Of a DNA stretch of 64,000 nucleotides, positions 52,093 through 60,901 are shown one piece after another. Below the pieces are notes generated by a model, which had not been told where the DNA came from, searched no databases, and worked only from the letters and a program-made list of their open reading frames with translations. This DNA comes from Candidatus Krumholzibacteriota bacterium (GTDB lineage: Bacteria > Krumholzibacteriota > Krumholzibacteriia > Krumholzibacteriales > Krumholzibacteriaceae). Every line of letters begins with the position of its first letter. Within the stretch, counting starts at the first letter, position 1. Both the position numbers and the translations under genes were made by a program. The stretch covers positions 86,682 to 150,681 of the forward strand of contig JAFGCX010000018.1 in NCBI GenBank assembly GCA_016932415.1, in the 5' to 3' direction.

Positions 52093-52767
52093 ATGAGAAG
52101 AATGACCGCGTCGATTCTCGTTGTTTCGCTGGTTTTTGGCCTGTTTGGCGCCACGGGATGCAATTGGACGAGCAGCCAGAAGGGGACGGCGATAGGGACA
52201 GCTGCCGGAGCGGCAATAGGGGCGGCGATAGGAAAGAAAGCCGGTAATACGGCGATGGGGACGATACTCGGAGCAGCCATAGGCGGAGCAGCCGGGATGT
52301 ATATCGGAAATTATATGGACAAGCAGGCGGCGGAGATAGAGAAGGATATAGAGGGAGCGAAGGTGGAGAGAGTGGGAGAGGGGATCAAGATCACATTCGA
52401 TTCAGGGATCCTCTTCGATGTCGACAAGGCGGCGCTTCAACCGGTGGCAAGGACAGAGCTTGAAAAACTCGCCCTGATCCTGAATAAATACAGCGACACG
52501 AATATTCTCATCGAAGGCCATACCGATGCCACCGGATCGGAAGAACACAACATGGAGCTTTCGCGCAAGAGGGCCGAGGCTGTAGCGGCCCAGCTCGCCG
52601 CCGTTCAGGTCGATCCGCTGAGATTCACATTGATAGGGTACGGAGAGATCCAGCCGGTAGCGACGAACGAGACCGAAGCGGGCCGCAGGGCCAACAGGAG
52701 AGTAGAGCTGGCGATCATGGCAAACGATAAACTTAAAAAAGTCGCCGAGGACAAGACCACGGGTTGA
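52093..52767 (+). CDS. OmpA-family lipoprotein with glycine-zipper domain
   Basis: 224 residues from ATG 52093 (AAGGAGG 8 nt upstream; a longer frame to 52033 lacks a ribosome site). Lipobox GATGC (Cys23). A glycine-zipper segment (about 32-80; GTAAGAAIGAAIGKKAG, GAAIGGAAGMYIGNYM) is followed by an OmpA C-terminal peptidoglycan-binding domain (about 105-215; FDSGILFDVDKAAL, IEGHTDATGSEEHNMELSRKRA, ANRRVELAI). This is the YiaD-type architecture. It would tether the outer membrane to peptidoglycan. A strong terminator follows. Confidence 0.93.
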   Translation: MRRMTASILVVSLVFGLFGATGCNWTSSQKGTAIGTAAGAAIGAAIGKKAGNTAMGTILGAAIGGAAGMYIGNYMDKQAAEIEKDIEGAKVERVGEGIKITFDSGILFDVDKAALQPVARTELEKLALILNKYSDTNILIEGHTDATGSEEHNMELSRKRAEAVAAQLAAVQVDPLRFTLIGYGEIQPVATNETEAGRRANRRVELAIMANDKLKKVAEDKTTG

Positions 52768-52803
52768 TCCGGAACTGAAGCCGGGCCTGTATGATAAGTA
52801 GAG

Positions 52804-52839
52804 ACGGGGCGAAGCCTGGCGGCTTGGGCCCCGTTTTTT
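52804..52839 (+). terminator. Intrinsic terminator after the OmpA-type gene
   Basis: GGGGC/GCCCC and AAGCC/GGCTT stems with a TGGC loop, followed by six T (52834-52839). Confidence 0.85.
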
Positions 52840-52872
52840 GTAGATCCGAAAAGAAGCCGGGAGATTCTGCCG

Positions 52873-55197
52873 ATGAAAAAAATAATTCTGATGATCGTCA
52901 TGTTGCTTGCCGTCGAGATCAGCGCCGGAGAAACCGTCATCGAGGTCGATTTTCTCGCCGAAGTCGGGCAGGAGGTCAACGGCGCGGGGCCTGTCCTTCT
53001 TCGGATCGATCACCACCGGCACAGGTTGATCTCGGTCAACACGCTAAGTTCATCGGTGACAGTGATCGATCTCTCATCGGGCAGGATGACCAATATTCCG
53101 ATAGAGGGCCGCGCCTGCCAGCATCTGAAATCGGAGTCGATGACGATCAGCGCTCAATCGGGAAATCTCTATCTCATCGGCATCGACTGTTTTCATATCG
53201 TCGATATCGAGATGAGGTCTTCGAGGATGATCAGGACTCCGGCTCAGTATGAATCTATCGCCGTCGATGAATGGACGGGAAATGTCTTTCTTGCCGGCAG
53301 GGAAAGCAAGGATATCGGGTTCTGCGGCGCCTCTGGAAAAGAGATAAAGATGCTCCCCTGGCTTGAAAAGAGCGAACCTCTCGTAAATCTCAACGCCACT
53401 CCACCTCCTCCGGTGAGAAAGGTCATCGCCGACGGGCCGGCAGGAGAGATAATCGCCGTGGACGGGATCGATCCGGCTGTCTTCCGGTTCGACGGAAGGA
53501 CTGGAGCGAAGATCGGTTCGAGGCCGCTTTCCCTCTCCGGCGGAGGCAGGTGGCATCTGGGTGGGTACGATGAGGATACGAGGTCTCTGTACATAGTCAC
53601 TGAGACGGCGAAGAGGGAAGTGATCGAGGCAGCGAGGATAGGCGTAGACGACCGGGCTGACGTGATCATTCCCCTTCCAGGGTTTACCGAGGGGGTCGGT
53701 ATCGTTTACAACCCGAAGAGGAACGAACTCTATATTCCATACGACAATCATCCTTCGGTCCATGTCGTGTCGTTCGGCGCAGAGGTGCCGCTGGCGGAGA
53801 TCATGATCCCCGCCTATGGGAACGACGCGGCGGTGATCGATCTTGAAAACGATATCCTGTATGTCGCCAGCTGGGCGTTCAGCGAGATAGACGTGATCGA
53901 CCTGGAGAAGAGAAGGCTCACCGGGAGGATCACCGGGACCGGCCTGATACCGCATATGTTCTCCATGGAATTCGACCCCGTCGAAAACATCATCTATTTT
54001 CCAAGGGGAGCCAGCGCGGTGAACGGCACCTTTGGGGCGGCGATCTCCTGGCTCGATCCAGGCGACGGGACGATGGGGAAGATCTATGCCGGATGGGCTC
54101 CGGTAGATCTGATCGAGATGCCAGGGCGTGGATCGTTTATCGTTTTCAACAACGAGGATCAAATGGCCGAGGTCTGGCCGGACGGTTCTTTCGAGCTTCA
54201 ACAACTGCCTTACGATTTCCCTATCGCCGCGGTCCACAGCCCTGAGGGTGATATCTATCTTTCCTACGGACCGCACCAGTCATACTGGCCTACGGTCTAT
54301 ATATGGGACGCTCGAAACGGCATACTGACCATCGACGCAGATGACCTGGGGTATTATGACAGGCGTATCGCCCGCCAGGCGCAGCAGATGGTGACAGGGA
54401 GGAATGGAAAGCTCTATTTCACGCAGAATAATTGGGGCCGGGAGGAGCAGTTTCTCGGAGTCCTGGAAGATCAGATAAGGCTCTTCGAACCGGGGAAGCG
54501 AATAAGGCTCGGCGAGGAGGTCGAAAGGGAGACGACCCAGAGGGTGCTCAGGTACGATAAGGCCGCGGACAGGCTGTATCTTGTCAAAACGGGAGAGACC
54601 GATCAGGAGCTTTCGGTATTGCAGGTGATCGATCCTGAAAACGGAAAGCTCACCGGCAGGGCAGAGGCGGGTCTCGCTTCGACAGACCTTGTATTCGATG
54701 AGAATAATATTTACATCGCCAATTTCGATTCGGGAGATATCACCGTCGTAGCGAAGGAGGACCTTTCGGTCTCAACGATCAAGGCGGGGACGACTCCCCT
54801 TCGTCTCGCTTTCTGCCGGGGAGTCCCCTACGTCATCGATCATCTCGACAACGACCTTCGAGAAGTGAAAAAGAACGGGAAGATATGGAAGATCCCGGGC
54901 AAAGGGTTCGCCGATAATATCTTCGAGTGGAACGGACAGCTGGTCGTCACGACGTACGGTGAAAAAACTCTTTTCGTCAACATCTTCGATCCCGAAAAGG
55001 AAAAATTTACCCTTCTTCATAAGTTCAGTTATCCCTATGGCGATACGCGGTTCGACACGGGGAACGTCTCATTCTTCATGAGAGGACAGTTCGGAGACGC
55101 GGTCTATTCTCTCACTAAAGGCGTTGTTTCCGTCGACGGATCGCTATGGATAAGCGATTTTCTATCGGGGCGGGTCTTCATTATCAAAGGCGGATGA
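52873..55197 (+). CDS. Secreted beta-propeller (YVTN/NHL-like) protein
   Basis: 774 residues, signal peptide about 1-19 (AVEISAG). Repeating blades have the form x-IYVA-x-x-x-x-x-x-I-x-VID-x-x-x-G: RLISVNTLSSSVTVIDLSSG, DILYVASWAFSEIDVIDLEK, NNIYIANFDSGDITVVAKED. At least eight to ten such units suggest one or two propellers. There is no catalytic motif, sorting module or lipobox, so a soluble periplasmic or released protein is likely. It has no operon partner: terminators lie on both sides. The function is unknown; ligand or protein binding is usual for this fold. Confidence 0.8.
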   Translation: MKKIILMIVMLLAVEISAGETVIEVDFLAEVGQEVNGAGPVLLRIDHHRHRLISVNTLSSSVTVIDLSSGRMTNIPIEGRACQHLKSESMTISAQSGNLYLIGIDCFHIVDIEMRSSRMIRTPAQYESIAVDEWTGNVFLAGRESKDIGFCGASGKEIKMLPWLEKSEPLVNLNATPPPPVRKVIADGPAGEIIAVDGIDPAVFRFDGRTGAKIGSRPLSLSGGGRWHLGGYDEDTRSLYIVTETAKREVIEAARIGVDDRADVIIPLPGFTEGVGIVYNPKRNELYIPYDNHPSVHVVSFGAEVPLAEIMIPAYGNDAAVIDLENDILYVASWAFSEIDVIDLEKRRLTGRITGTGLIPHMFSMEFDPVENIIYFPRGASAVNGTFGAAISWLDPGDGTMGKIYAGWAPVDLIEMPGRGSFIVFNNEDQMAEVWPDGSFELQQLPYDFPIAAVHSPEGDIYLSYGPHQSYWPTVYIWDARNGILTIDADDLGYYDRRIARQAQQMVTGRNGKLYFTQNNWGREEQFLGVLEDQIRLFEPGKRIRLGEEVERETTQRVLRYDKAADRLYLVKTGETDQELSVLQVIDPENGKLTGRAEAGLASTDLVFDENNIYIANFDSGDITVVAKEDLSVSTIKAGTTPLRLAFCRGVPYVIDHLDNDLREVKKNGKIWKIPGKGFADNIFEWNGQLVVTTYGEKTLFVNIFDPEKEKFTLLHKFSYPYGDTRFDTGNVSFFMRGQFGDAVYSLTKGVVSVDGSLWISDFLSGRVFIIKGG

Positions 55198-55246
55198 GCG
55201 CCGAGAGGCCGCGCGGCGCCACGGGATCTTTTCCAGAGAGGACGCG

Positions 55247-55279
55247 AAAAGGCGGCGCCGATATATATTCAGCGCCGCC
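55247..55279 (-). terminator. Terminator of the exopolysaccharide operon
   Basis: On the minus strand GGCGGCGC (55279-55272) and GCGCCGCC (55258-55251) form an 8-bp stem, followed directly by TTTT (55250-55247). Confidence 0.75.
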
Positions 55280-55309
55280 GTATTCCGGAGCATTACGTCG
55301 GGAAAGCTT

Positions 55310-55744
55310 CTATTTCTTCAGGTCCCAGAAACCGTACCATCCGATATATACTACGAATTTCTGGTCGGACCATTCCGAGTCGAGGAACCTGTTTTCCCAG
55401 ATATACTCGCATCCGAAGGTCGTCGCCAGCCCGGCCGGGTTGTACGATTCGATCGAGATGCCGACGCCAGGTTCGATCGAATTGTTCCAGTCGATCTTTT
55501 CCGTGTCGACAGTGTAGCGAAGGGTCGCGTACGTGTTGAGCGTGGTATTCTCTCCCCACCTCTTCCAGTCGATCCCCTGTTTTATCCAGCCTCTGAGCAG
55601 GAGGTTGCTGTCGTATTCCCTGGGCAGATCCCACCTGAGGTCTCCCCACGTGGAACCGCGGTATCCTTCTATCGCCCCGGCCGTCCGGGGGGCGAGGCTG
55701 GAAAGTATAAGGGCCAGGGCCACAAAGCTTAAAAATCTTCTCAT
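55310..55744 (-). CDS. Small exported beta-rich protein of the exopolysaccharide locus
   Basis: 144 residues, signal peptide about 1-24 (RTAGA). The mature part has alternating polar/hydrophobic strands with many aromatics (GSTWGDLRWDLP, LRGWIKQGIDWKRWG, TLNTYATLRYTVD) and ends FVVYIGWYGFWDLKK, with an aromatic near the C-terminus. This is compatible with a small outer-membrane barrel or barrel fragment. The gene begins 3 nt after the glycosyltransferase stop, so it belongs to the same operon. I do not recognise a named family. An export or outer-membrane role in polysaccharide secretion is inferred only from position. Confidence 0.7.
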   Translation of the reverse strand: MRRFLSFVALALILSSLAPRTAGAIEGYRGSTWGDLRWDLPREYDSNLLLRGWIKQGIDWKRWGENTTLNTYATLRYTVDTEKIDWNNSIEPGVGISIESYNPAGLATTFGCEYIWENRFLDSEWSDQKFVVYIGWYGFWDLKK

Positions 55745-55747
55745 GAT

Positions 55748-57151
55748 CTATCTCCTTCCAAAGATCCTCGTGTCAGTACGTCCCCATGAAAGCTCGAAAA
55801 GAAAATGTTCGAGCTGCCTGTAATCGTCTTTTATAAAATCGTGATAATCCGAGCAAGGATTCATCTTTCCGTAATAATTGTCTTCGCAGACAACAAAATC
55901 CACGTCGATCGCCGTCATACTGCCTGAATCATCAGTCCTGAACGCTTCGGTTATATGTATATATTCCGCGTCGGGGTATTTCGATCCGAGGGAATAGATA
56001 TAGATGTCGCTGTCCCATCCGTTCATTACCACCTTCATCCCGTTGAATCCCTCGCGATCGAAAAAATCGATCATCGGGCGGACGTCGGGATACTGTCTTT
56101 CAAGCCACCTGAGGTTGTAGATGCCGTATGTCCAGAAGACTATGATCACGGCGACGGTGAAGAAATGCCTGAGGGCCTTGCTTGTGCTTCTCATCGAAAA
56201 CATGCTCCCGATCCTGTCGACGCCGAGAGCGGCCGATGGAGCGAGGAAGATGAGCGAATAGATGACATTCTTGTTAACGGACTGTTCGGCCCTCGTGACG
56301 AGATGGACAAGTATGATCGGCAGGGAGAGGATAAAAAGTACGATAGCGGTCTTTCCATGTTTTTCATGAAAGAACCCGAAGACAGACAGAAGCCAGGCAA
56401 GCGATATCCACCGGAAGGTCCAGTCGGCCATCCTGATAAAAGATACGTGGGACCCTGTCTGTACGTCCCTGATCTGTCCGATCACCTCAGCGCGGGGAGC
56501 GAAAGGTGCGAAGAAATAAAAGAGAGCGGCAAGGACAAGCATCGGTATCGCAGCCCATAACAGGGTCCTCGCGAAACCCTTCCTGTACCATACATATATA
56601 AGGATCGGCGGGATGAAAACGGGAATAAGGTATTTAGTCACGGCGGCGAGGAAAAGAACGATAGATCCCGACAGAAGGATCAGGCAGCTACTTGTCCCGC
56701 GGCCTGATTCCATCGATAATACTACGAGCATGAAGCCGCATCCGAGAAGGAAAGCCGCTGTCATGTCGTACGTGGCCAGTTTCATCAGGTACGCGGTCTG
56801 TCCCGAGAAGAGGAAGAGAGAGGCCGCTATAAGGCCTGTCTTTACGTTGAACATCCTCGCGCCTGTGACATATATGCAGAAGACCAGGGCCAGCCCGAGA
56901 AGGATGTTCAACCCTCTCGCCCCGCGCAAGCCGCCCATCGAATCGGCGATAGATACTATCACCGGGTGGATCAGTACCGAACCGGTGGCGAAGGGGCATC
57001 CCGGGCAGGGATCTCCCGAGAGAAACTGGTGCCCCATATTGATATGGAAAGCCTCATCGACGAATACGGCGGTAAAGTCGATATTGACGACAGTCACTAC
57101 CAGGCCGTAGAGGAGGATGATCCATATGAGATTCTTCTTGTCTTTCAGCAT
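55748..57151 (-). CDS. GT39-type membrane glycosyltransferase (ArnT/PMT-like)
   Basis: 467 residues with about ten TM helices. The first periplasmic loop has the acidic catalytic pair in VDEAFHINMGHQFLSG, as in GT39/GT83 enzymes that use polyprenyl-phosphate sugars. A soluble domain ends the protein (about 355-467; VVMNGWDSDIYIYSLGSKYP, VDFVVCEDNYYGKMNPC). It lies 13 nt after the cellulose-synthase-like gene and directly before the small exported protein. It probably adds a sugar to lipid, protein or the exported polysaccharide at the periplasmic face. Donor and acceptor are unknown. Confidence 0.82.
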   Translation of the reverse strand: MLKDKKNLIWIILLYGLVVTVVNIDFTAVFVDEAFHINMGHQFLSGDPCPGCPFATGSVLIHPVIVSIADSMGGLRGARGLNILLGLALVFCIYVTGARMFNVKTGLIAASLFLFSGQTAYLMKLATYDMTAAFLLGCGFMLVVLSMESGRGTSSCLILLSGSIVLFLAAVTKYLIPVFIPPILIYVWYRKGFARTLLWAAIPMLVLAALFYFFAPFAPRAEVIGQIRDVQTGSHVSFIRMADWTFRWISLAWLLSVFGFFHEKHGKTAIVLFILSLPIILVHLVTRAEQSVNKNVIYSLIFLAPSAALGVDRIGSMFSMRSTSKALRHFFTVAVIIVFWTYGIYNLRWLERQYPDVRPMIDFFDREGFNGMKVVMNGWDSDIYIYSLGSKYPDAEYIHITEAFRTDDSGSMTAIDVDFVVCEDNYYGKMNPCSDYHDFIKDDYRQLEHFLFELSWGRTDTRIFGRR

Positions 57152-57164
57152 ATCTTCAGATCTT

Positions 57165-59414
57165 TCATATCCTGATCAGCTTTTCCGCTTTTTCGGCCAC
57201 GCCGAGAACATCGTCGATATCCCCCGTCGGAGATTCCGAGAGGTCGATGCCGGCGAGGAATAGAGGGTAGTCGTCCGACTCGTTGCTTATGGCCCTTGCG
57301 ACCTTTCCCTTGAGAGAGATCGTATCTGTCCCAAGCACCGTGACGACGGTGATCTCTTCACCGGCGTCGAAAGCGCGCTGGGATGCCAGGAGATAGCCGC
57401 TCGTGGATATATCCTTGATCACCCCGAACGACGATCCTCCGTTTCTCTCGGGGATCAGAACGGGGAGATAAGCCAATGATCTGCCGGCCCGTTTTCTGTA
57501 TTCACGGGGTCTGCTGAAACTCTTTTCAAGGTACGTCTCGTATCTCGTCGAGTATTCCGCCAGGAACTTTACGACGGCCGACTCATAGAGGTACCTGGAG
57601 AGCTCATCCTGTTTTTCGACCGATACATCGGAAAAGATAAAGCCGCTGCGGCAGAGTTCTCTTTCACCGGCGGTCACTTTCTCATTGTGAACAGACCTGC
57701 CATTTACCTTTATCATCTTTCCCGGGAGGATGATCTCCAGTTTGAGGGCGCTTCCCTCCGGTATCTGACCGACCGAAAGGAGCGAAAGACCTTCCTTCGT
57801 GAGGTTGTTGGCAACGGCTAGCCTGAGGTTATCACTGTTTTCCAGCCTGTACAGCACGGGGACCGAATCGGGGATCCTGAAATCGCTGCGCCGCTGGAAC
57901 AGTTTCTGCCTGGCGTACTGGACGATCGCTATTCCGAGGCCGGTGTTATAAAGAGCCCAGAGGGAGTTGACGGCGATTATGAATTCATCGCTCCTGAGCT
58001 GAAATACGAGCTGTACCAGGGCCCAGACGATGGCGATTATGCTGACCACGATGACGGTGACCTGCGGCGCCATCAGCCGGTATGGAGCAAGCGACTTGAC
58101 TCCTTTCGGCGTGACCTTGAACTGCCGCGAACGTTTCGGAAGGAAGAAGACGCCGAGGGTCTTCATATAAGTGACGAACTTGCCCATGCTGAATTCCTCA
58201 AGCATCAGCACTCCGCCGAATCCGCGCCCCATCTCGTTGAACGCGAATAGAGATATTGCGTAGTACGGGACGAAATGAAGGAGATAGTTGATATCCATCG
58301 CTCTCATCGGCAGGATCCCGGTGAAGAGAGTTATCGGGGGGATCACGTAGAAGACAAGTTTCTGAAATCCTTCGAAGGGATATATCAGGCTTGCCAGGTA
58401 GCAGAGCCGCTGGGAGAAGCTGAGTCCTCTGATAAAGAGCGGGTTCTTTTTGAAAAATACCTGCCATCCTCCGAGTCCCCAGCGGACCCTCTGAATATGG
58501 AACGGAAGGATCGTCTCGGCGGCGATGCCGTAGGCGAGGTGTTCGTTATGGTATACAGAAGACCAACCCTTCGCGTGAAGCTTGATCGACGTCAGCATAT
58601 CCTCGGTGACCGACTTGCGGCCGAAACCTCCGATATCATCAAGCGCTTTTCTTCTCATCAGGGCGCAGCTGCCGACGAAATAGGCGGCGTTCCACCGGTC
58701 CCTTCCCGGCTGGATGATGGAATAGAAGAGATTCTGCTCGGCCCAGATATATTTCTTACCCGCGTCGACCCGGTGCTGGAAAGAATCGATATTGTAGAAT
58801 TCCTGCGGCGCCTGCGCGAAGGCGAGTCTTTCATCCTCGAAGTAACCTATCAGCGCGTCGATGAAGTGCGGCAGAGGAACATGATCGGCGTCGAAGACAG
58901 CGATAAACTCCGCTTGCGAATGTTTCAGCCCGTAATTTAGGTTCCCCGCCTTGGCGTCTTCGTGTTCAGGTCTGGCGAGGTAGGTGATATCTAGTTCCGC
59001 ACAGAGCGTTTTTAATTCGGCGCGGCCGCCGTCATCGAGGACGACAGTCCTGTGAGGATATTTTATGTCGTTACAGGCAAGAAGCGTCTTTCTCAGGACA
59101 CTCATCTCTTCATTCAGTGTCGGGATGAAAACATCGACAGTTTTTCCTGCCAGGGGTTCTTTCGAACTCCTGCTGACAGGTTTCCACACCGTGAAATAGA
59201 ACAAAAAGGTCACAAGCGCGGCGAATATTTCTGCCCCGTAGAGCGCCCAGGCGAGGACAAGGGCGTTTGGATTAAGGGTCTCGGTGACCCTCCAGTACAG
59301 ATAGTAGACAGTTACGATCATTGCTATTACGGCAATGATCCTGCGGAATCTCTCCGCATTGGAATCTTCAAATTTCATCGCTCTCATCCATTTTCTTCTA
59401 AGTAAGTGTTTCAC
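57165..59414 (-). CDS. Cellulose-synthase-like GT2 polysaccharide synthase with PilZ domain
   Basis: 749 residues from GTG 59414 (no ribosome site; ATG 59387, MRAMKFED, is an alternative). Two N-terminal TM helices, the GT-A domain with all processive GT2 motifs (DDG 127-129, DAD 175-177, TED 270-272, QRVRW 308-312), then a TM bundle. A C-terminal PilZ domain (about 640-735) has the c-di-GMP signature RKRAGR followed by DISTSGYLL. It would polymerise a beta-glycan and push it across the inner membrane when c-di-GMP is bound, as BcsA does. No bcsB, bcsC or bcsZ homolog is present, so the polymer may not be cellulose. Confidence 0.92.
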   Translation of the reverse strand: MKHLLRRKWMRAMKFEDSNAERFRRIIAVIAMIVTVYYLYWRVTETLNPNALVLAWALYGAEIFAALVTFLFYFTVWKPVSRSSKEPLAGKTVDVFIPTLNEEMSVLRKTLLACNDIKYPHRTVVLDDGGRAELKTLCAELDITYLARPEHEDAKAGNLNYGLKHSQAEFIAVFDADHVPLPHFIDALIGYFEDERLAFAQAPQEFYNIDSFQHRVDAGKKYIWAEQNLFYSIIQPGRDRWNAAYFVGSCALMRRKALDDIGGFGRKSVTEDMLTSIKLHAKGWSSVYHNEHLAYGIAAETILPFHIQRVRWGLGGWQVFFKKNPLFIRGLSFSQRLCYLASLIYPFEGFQKLVFYVIPPITLFTGILPMRAMDINYLLHFVPYYAISLFAFNEMGRGFGGVLMLEEFSMGKFVTYMKTLGVFFLPKRSRQFKVTPKGVKSLAPYRLMAPQVTVIVVSIIAIVWALVQLVFQLRSDEFIIAVNSLWALYNTGLGIAIVQYARQKLFQRRSDFRIPDSVPVLYRLENSDNLRLAVANNLTKEGLSLLSVGQIPEGSALKLEIILPGKMIKVNGRSVHNEKVTAGERELCRSGFIFSDVSVEKQDELSRYLYESAVVKFLAEYSTRYETYLEKSFSRPREYRKRAGRSLAYLPVLIPERNGGSSFGVIKDISTSGYLLASQRAFDAGEEITVVTVLGTDTISLKGKVARAISNESDDYPLFLAGIDLSESPTGDIDDVLGVAEKAEKLIRI

Positions 59415-59500
59415 GCGTGTTTATCAAAGATGTGAATTAATCAGCATGACAGCAAAATCCATGCACATCGGCGCTTACACCCCGAAATTATCCAAAAAAT

Positions 59501-59526
59501 CGGTGATGGAGTCCAGCGCATCACCG
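59501..59526. repeat. Inverted repeat upstream of the polysaccharide synthase gene
   Basis: CGGTGATG (59501-59508) and CATCACCG (59519-59526) are perfect arms separated by 10 bp in the divergent gap between the synthase (minus) and HDOD (plus) genes. It may be an operator. A second, shorter one, CGATAAGAGGTTATCG (59591-59606), lies just before the HDOD start. Confidence 0.45.
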
Positions 59527-59622
59527 CTTTCCAGTCAATTTAATTTTACACAAAGCCGATTTTTTGCTAAAGCCCGGCTATATTTGTTGCCGATAAGAGG
59601 TTATCGTAAATGAAAGGATTTT

Positions 59623-60525
59623 ATGAAGACTCTGCACTTCAGAAGGATGCTCAGAGAAGTCCTGCGTACGGCGAAAAACCTGCCGACGATCCCGGAGATA
59701 CTGGCGATAATGCAGAAAGCTCTGCAGGATGAGAACGTCAGCACCGACTCGATCGCCAATCTGATCTCCAATGATCCGAGCATAGCGAGCAATATTCTCA
59801 GGCTTGCCAATTCGGCGTATTATTCATCCTCGGGAACGCAGATATCGACCGTCGCTGATGCCGTCATCAGGATAGGTCTTAAAGATATCGGTCGGCTTGT
59901 CTCCGTGATGGCGGCCATCCAGAGTTTTAACGTAGCAGGACAGCGAAAGGACCATAATTTATTCTGGAAGCACTCGATCTGCGTCGCCAACGCTTCCAAA
60001 TACCTCTCGACGCGCCTTCCCCACGTTTTCGGCGTAAAAGAGGACGAAGCCTATCTGACAGGCCTGCTTCACGATATCGGGATGCTTGTCATCGATCAGT
60101 TTTTCCCCGAGATATCGAAGGAGATCTGGAATGAGGCCTCCTCCGGGCAGGTCCTTCTGGAAGAGATAGAAATGGCGAAACTTAAAATGGATCATGGCGA
60201 GGTGGGGGGCAAGTTCCTTGACAAGTGGAAGCTGCCGGAGAGGATCGTCACCGCCGTTTCGCGCCATCACCAGAGCGGCACTGTCTCCGGACGGGACAGG
60301 GGGCTTGTGCTCTGTATATATATTTCCAACCAGGTCTGCAACAGGAACGGTTTTCATGGATGGTCGGGGAAGATCTCTACGGATATACCGGCAGAGATCA
60401 TGGAGGAGCTCGGGCTCGAGAGCGATACTATCGAAGGGATGATCGCGCATATTCAGAAGGCGGCCGAGCAGAGTGAGGTCGTGATCTCTCTGGCAAACGG
60501 CGCTTCTTCCCCAGCGAGAGGATAA
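59623..60525 (+). CDS. HDOD-domain signalling protein
   Basis: 300 residues, ATG with AAAGGA 5 nt upstream. The HDOD domain (about 12-215) is typical: NLPTIPEILAIMQKAL, SNDPSIASNILRLANSAYYS, VADAVIRIGLKDIGRLV, YLTGLLHDIGMLVIDQF, SRHHQSG. HDOD proteins resemble HD-GYP phosphodiesterases but lack the GYP loop and usually act as protein-protein adaptors in c-di-GMP, motility or stress networks. It diverges from the PilZ-containing synthase. There is no receiver or DNA-binding domain. A small helical tail ends the protein. Confidence 0.9.
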   Translation: MKTLHFRRMLREVLRTAKNLPTIPEILAIMQKALQDENVSTDSIANLISNDPSIASNILRLANSAYYSSSGTQISTVADAVIRIGLKDIGRLVSVMAAIQSFNVAGQRKDHNLFWKHSICVANASKYLSTRLPHVFGVKEDEAYLTGLLHDIGMLVIDQFFPEISKEIWNEASSGQVLLEEIEMAKLKMDHGEVGGKFLDKWKLPERIVTAVSRHHQSGTVSGRDRGLVLCIYISNQVCNRNGFHGWSGKISTDIPAEIMEELGLESDTIEGMIAHIQKAAEQSEVVISLANGASSPARG

Positions 60526-60559
60526 AAAAAGCCGGGGTTTGATACCCCCGGCTTTTTTT
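60524..60559. terminator. Bidirectional intrinsic terminator
   Basis: GCCGGGG (60531-60537) and CCCCGGC (60546-60552) are flanked by AAAAAAA on the left and TTTTTTT on the right (60553-60559). It ends both the HDOD gene and the converging 48-residue gene. Confidence 0.88.
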
Positions 60560-60580
60560 CAGTACTGAAAGGAAAGGCTA

Positions 60581-60727
60581 CTACTTGAGTTTTTCCGAAA
60601 GGATCCGGATCTCCTCTTTCGTCAGCCTGACCTGTCCGCCATCATCGTCGGTGATAACAACGATCTCTTCCTCGACGACGACCCTGGGACAGCACTTTCC
60701 CTCACTGCAAAGATAGAATTCTTTCAT
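60581..60727 (-). CDS. 48-residue Cys-containing protein
   Basis: Start ATG 60727 lies 6 nt after GGAGG; the longer frame to 60787 has no ribosome site. The N-terminus has C-x4-CC (LCSEGKCCPRV), followed by an acidic beta segment (EEEIVVITDDDGG) and a C-terminal helix (LTKEEIRILSEKLK). It has its own ribosome site and terminator, and the composition looks coding. I do not recognise the family; three close cysteines suggest metal or redox binding. It is cytoplasmic. Confidence 0.65.
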   Translation of the reverse strand: MKEFYLCSEGKCCPRVVVEEEIVVITDDDGGQVRLTKEEIRILSEKLK

Positions 60728-60814
60728 TTTAAACCTCCATGTTGAAATCCTTGCGAGTAGTATGCAAAAATTGTTTATAGGCGTCAACTATTAATTATGA
60801 AAAAGATTATTATG

Positions 60815-60854
60815 GTCAAGCCCCCTGCCGGCCGGGTGCCGGAGGGGGCTTGAC
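60815..60854 (-). terminator. Terminator hairpin after the S9 peptidase gene
   Basis: GTCAAGCCCCC (60815-60825) and GGGGGCTTGAC (60844-60854) form a perfect 11-bp stem with further CCGGC/GCCGG pairing inside. On the minus strand a T-run follows only about 15 nt later, so its efficiency is uncertain. Confidence 0.55.
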
Positions 60855-60901
60855 TGTTTCGCGGTCATGCCGGGAGTCCTGACTGGGTCCCGGTCCTGCA
60901 T

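Noticed and set aside
53074..54276. 400-codon minus-strand open frame
   Set aside because: Antisense to the beta-propeller gene, which has a signal peptide, ribosome site and repeated blades; the minus frame has none.
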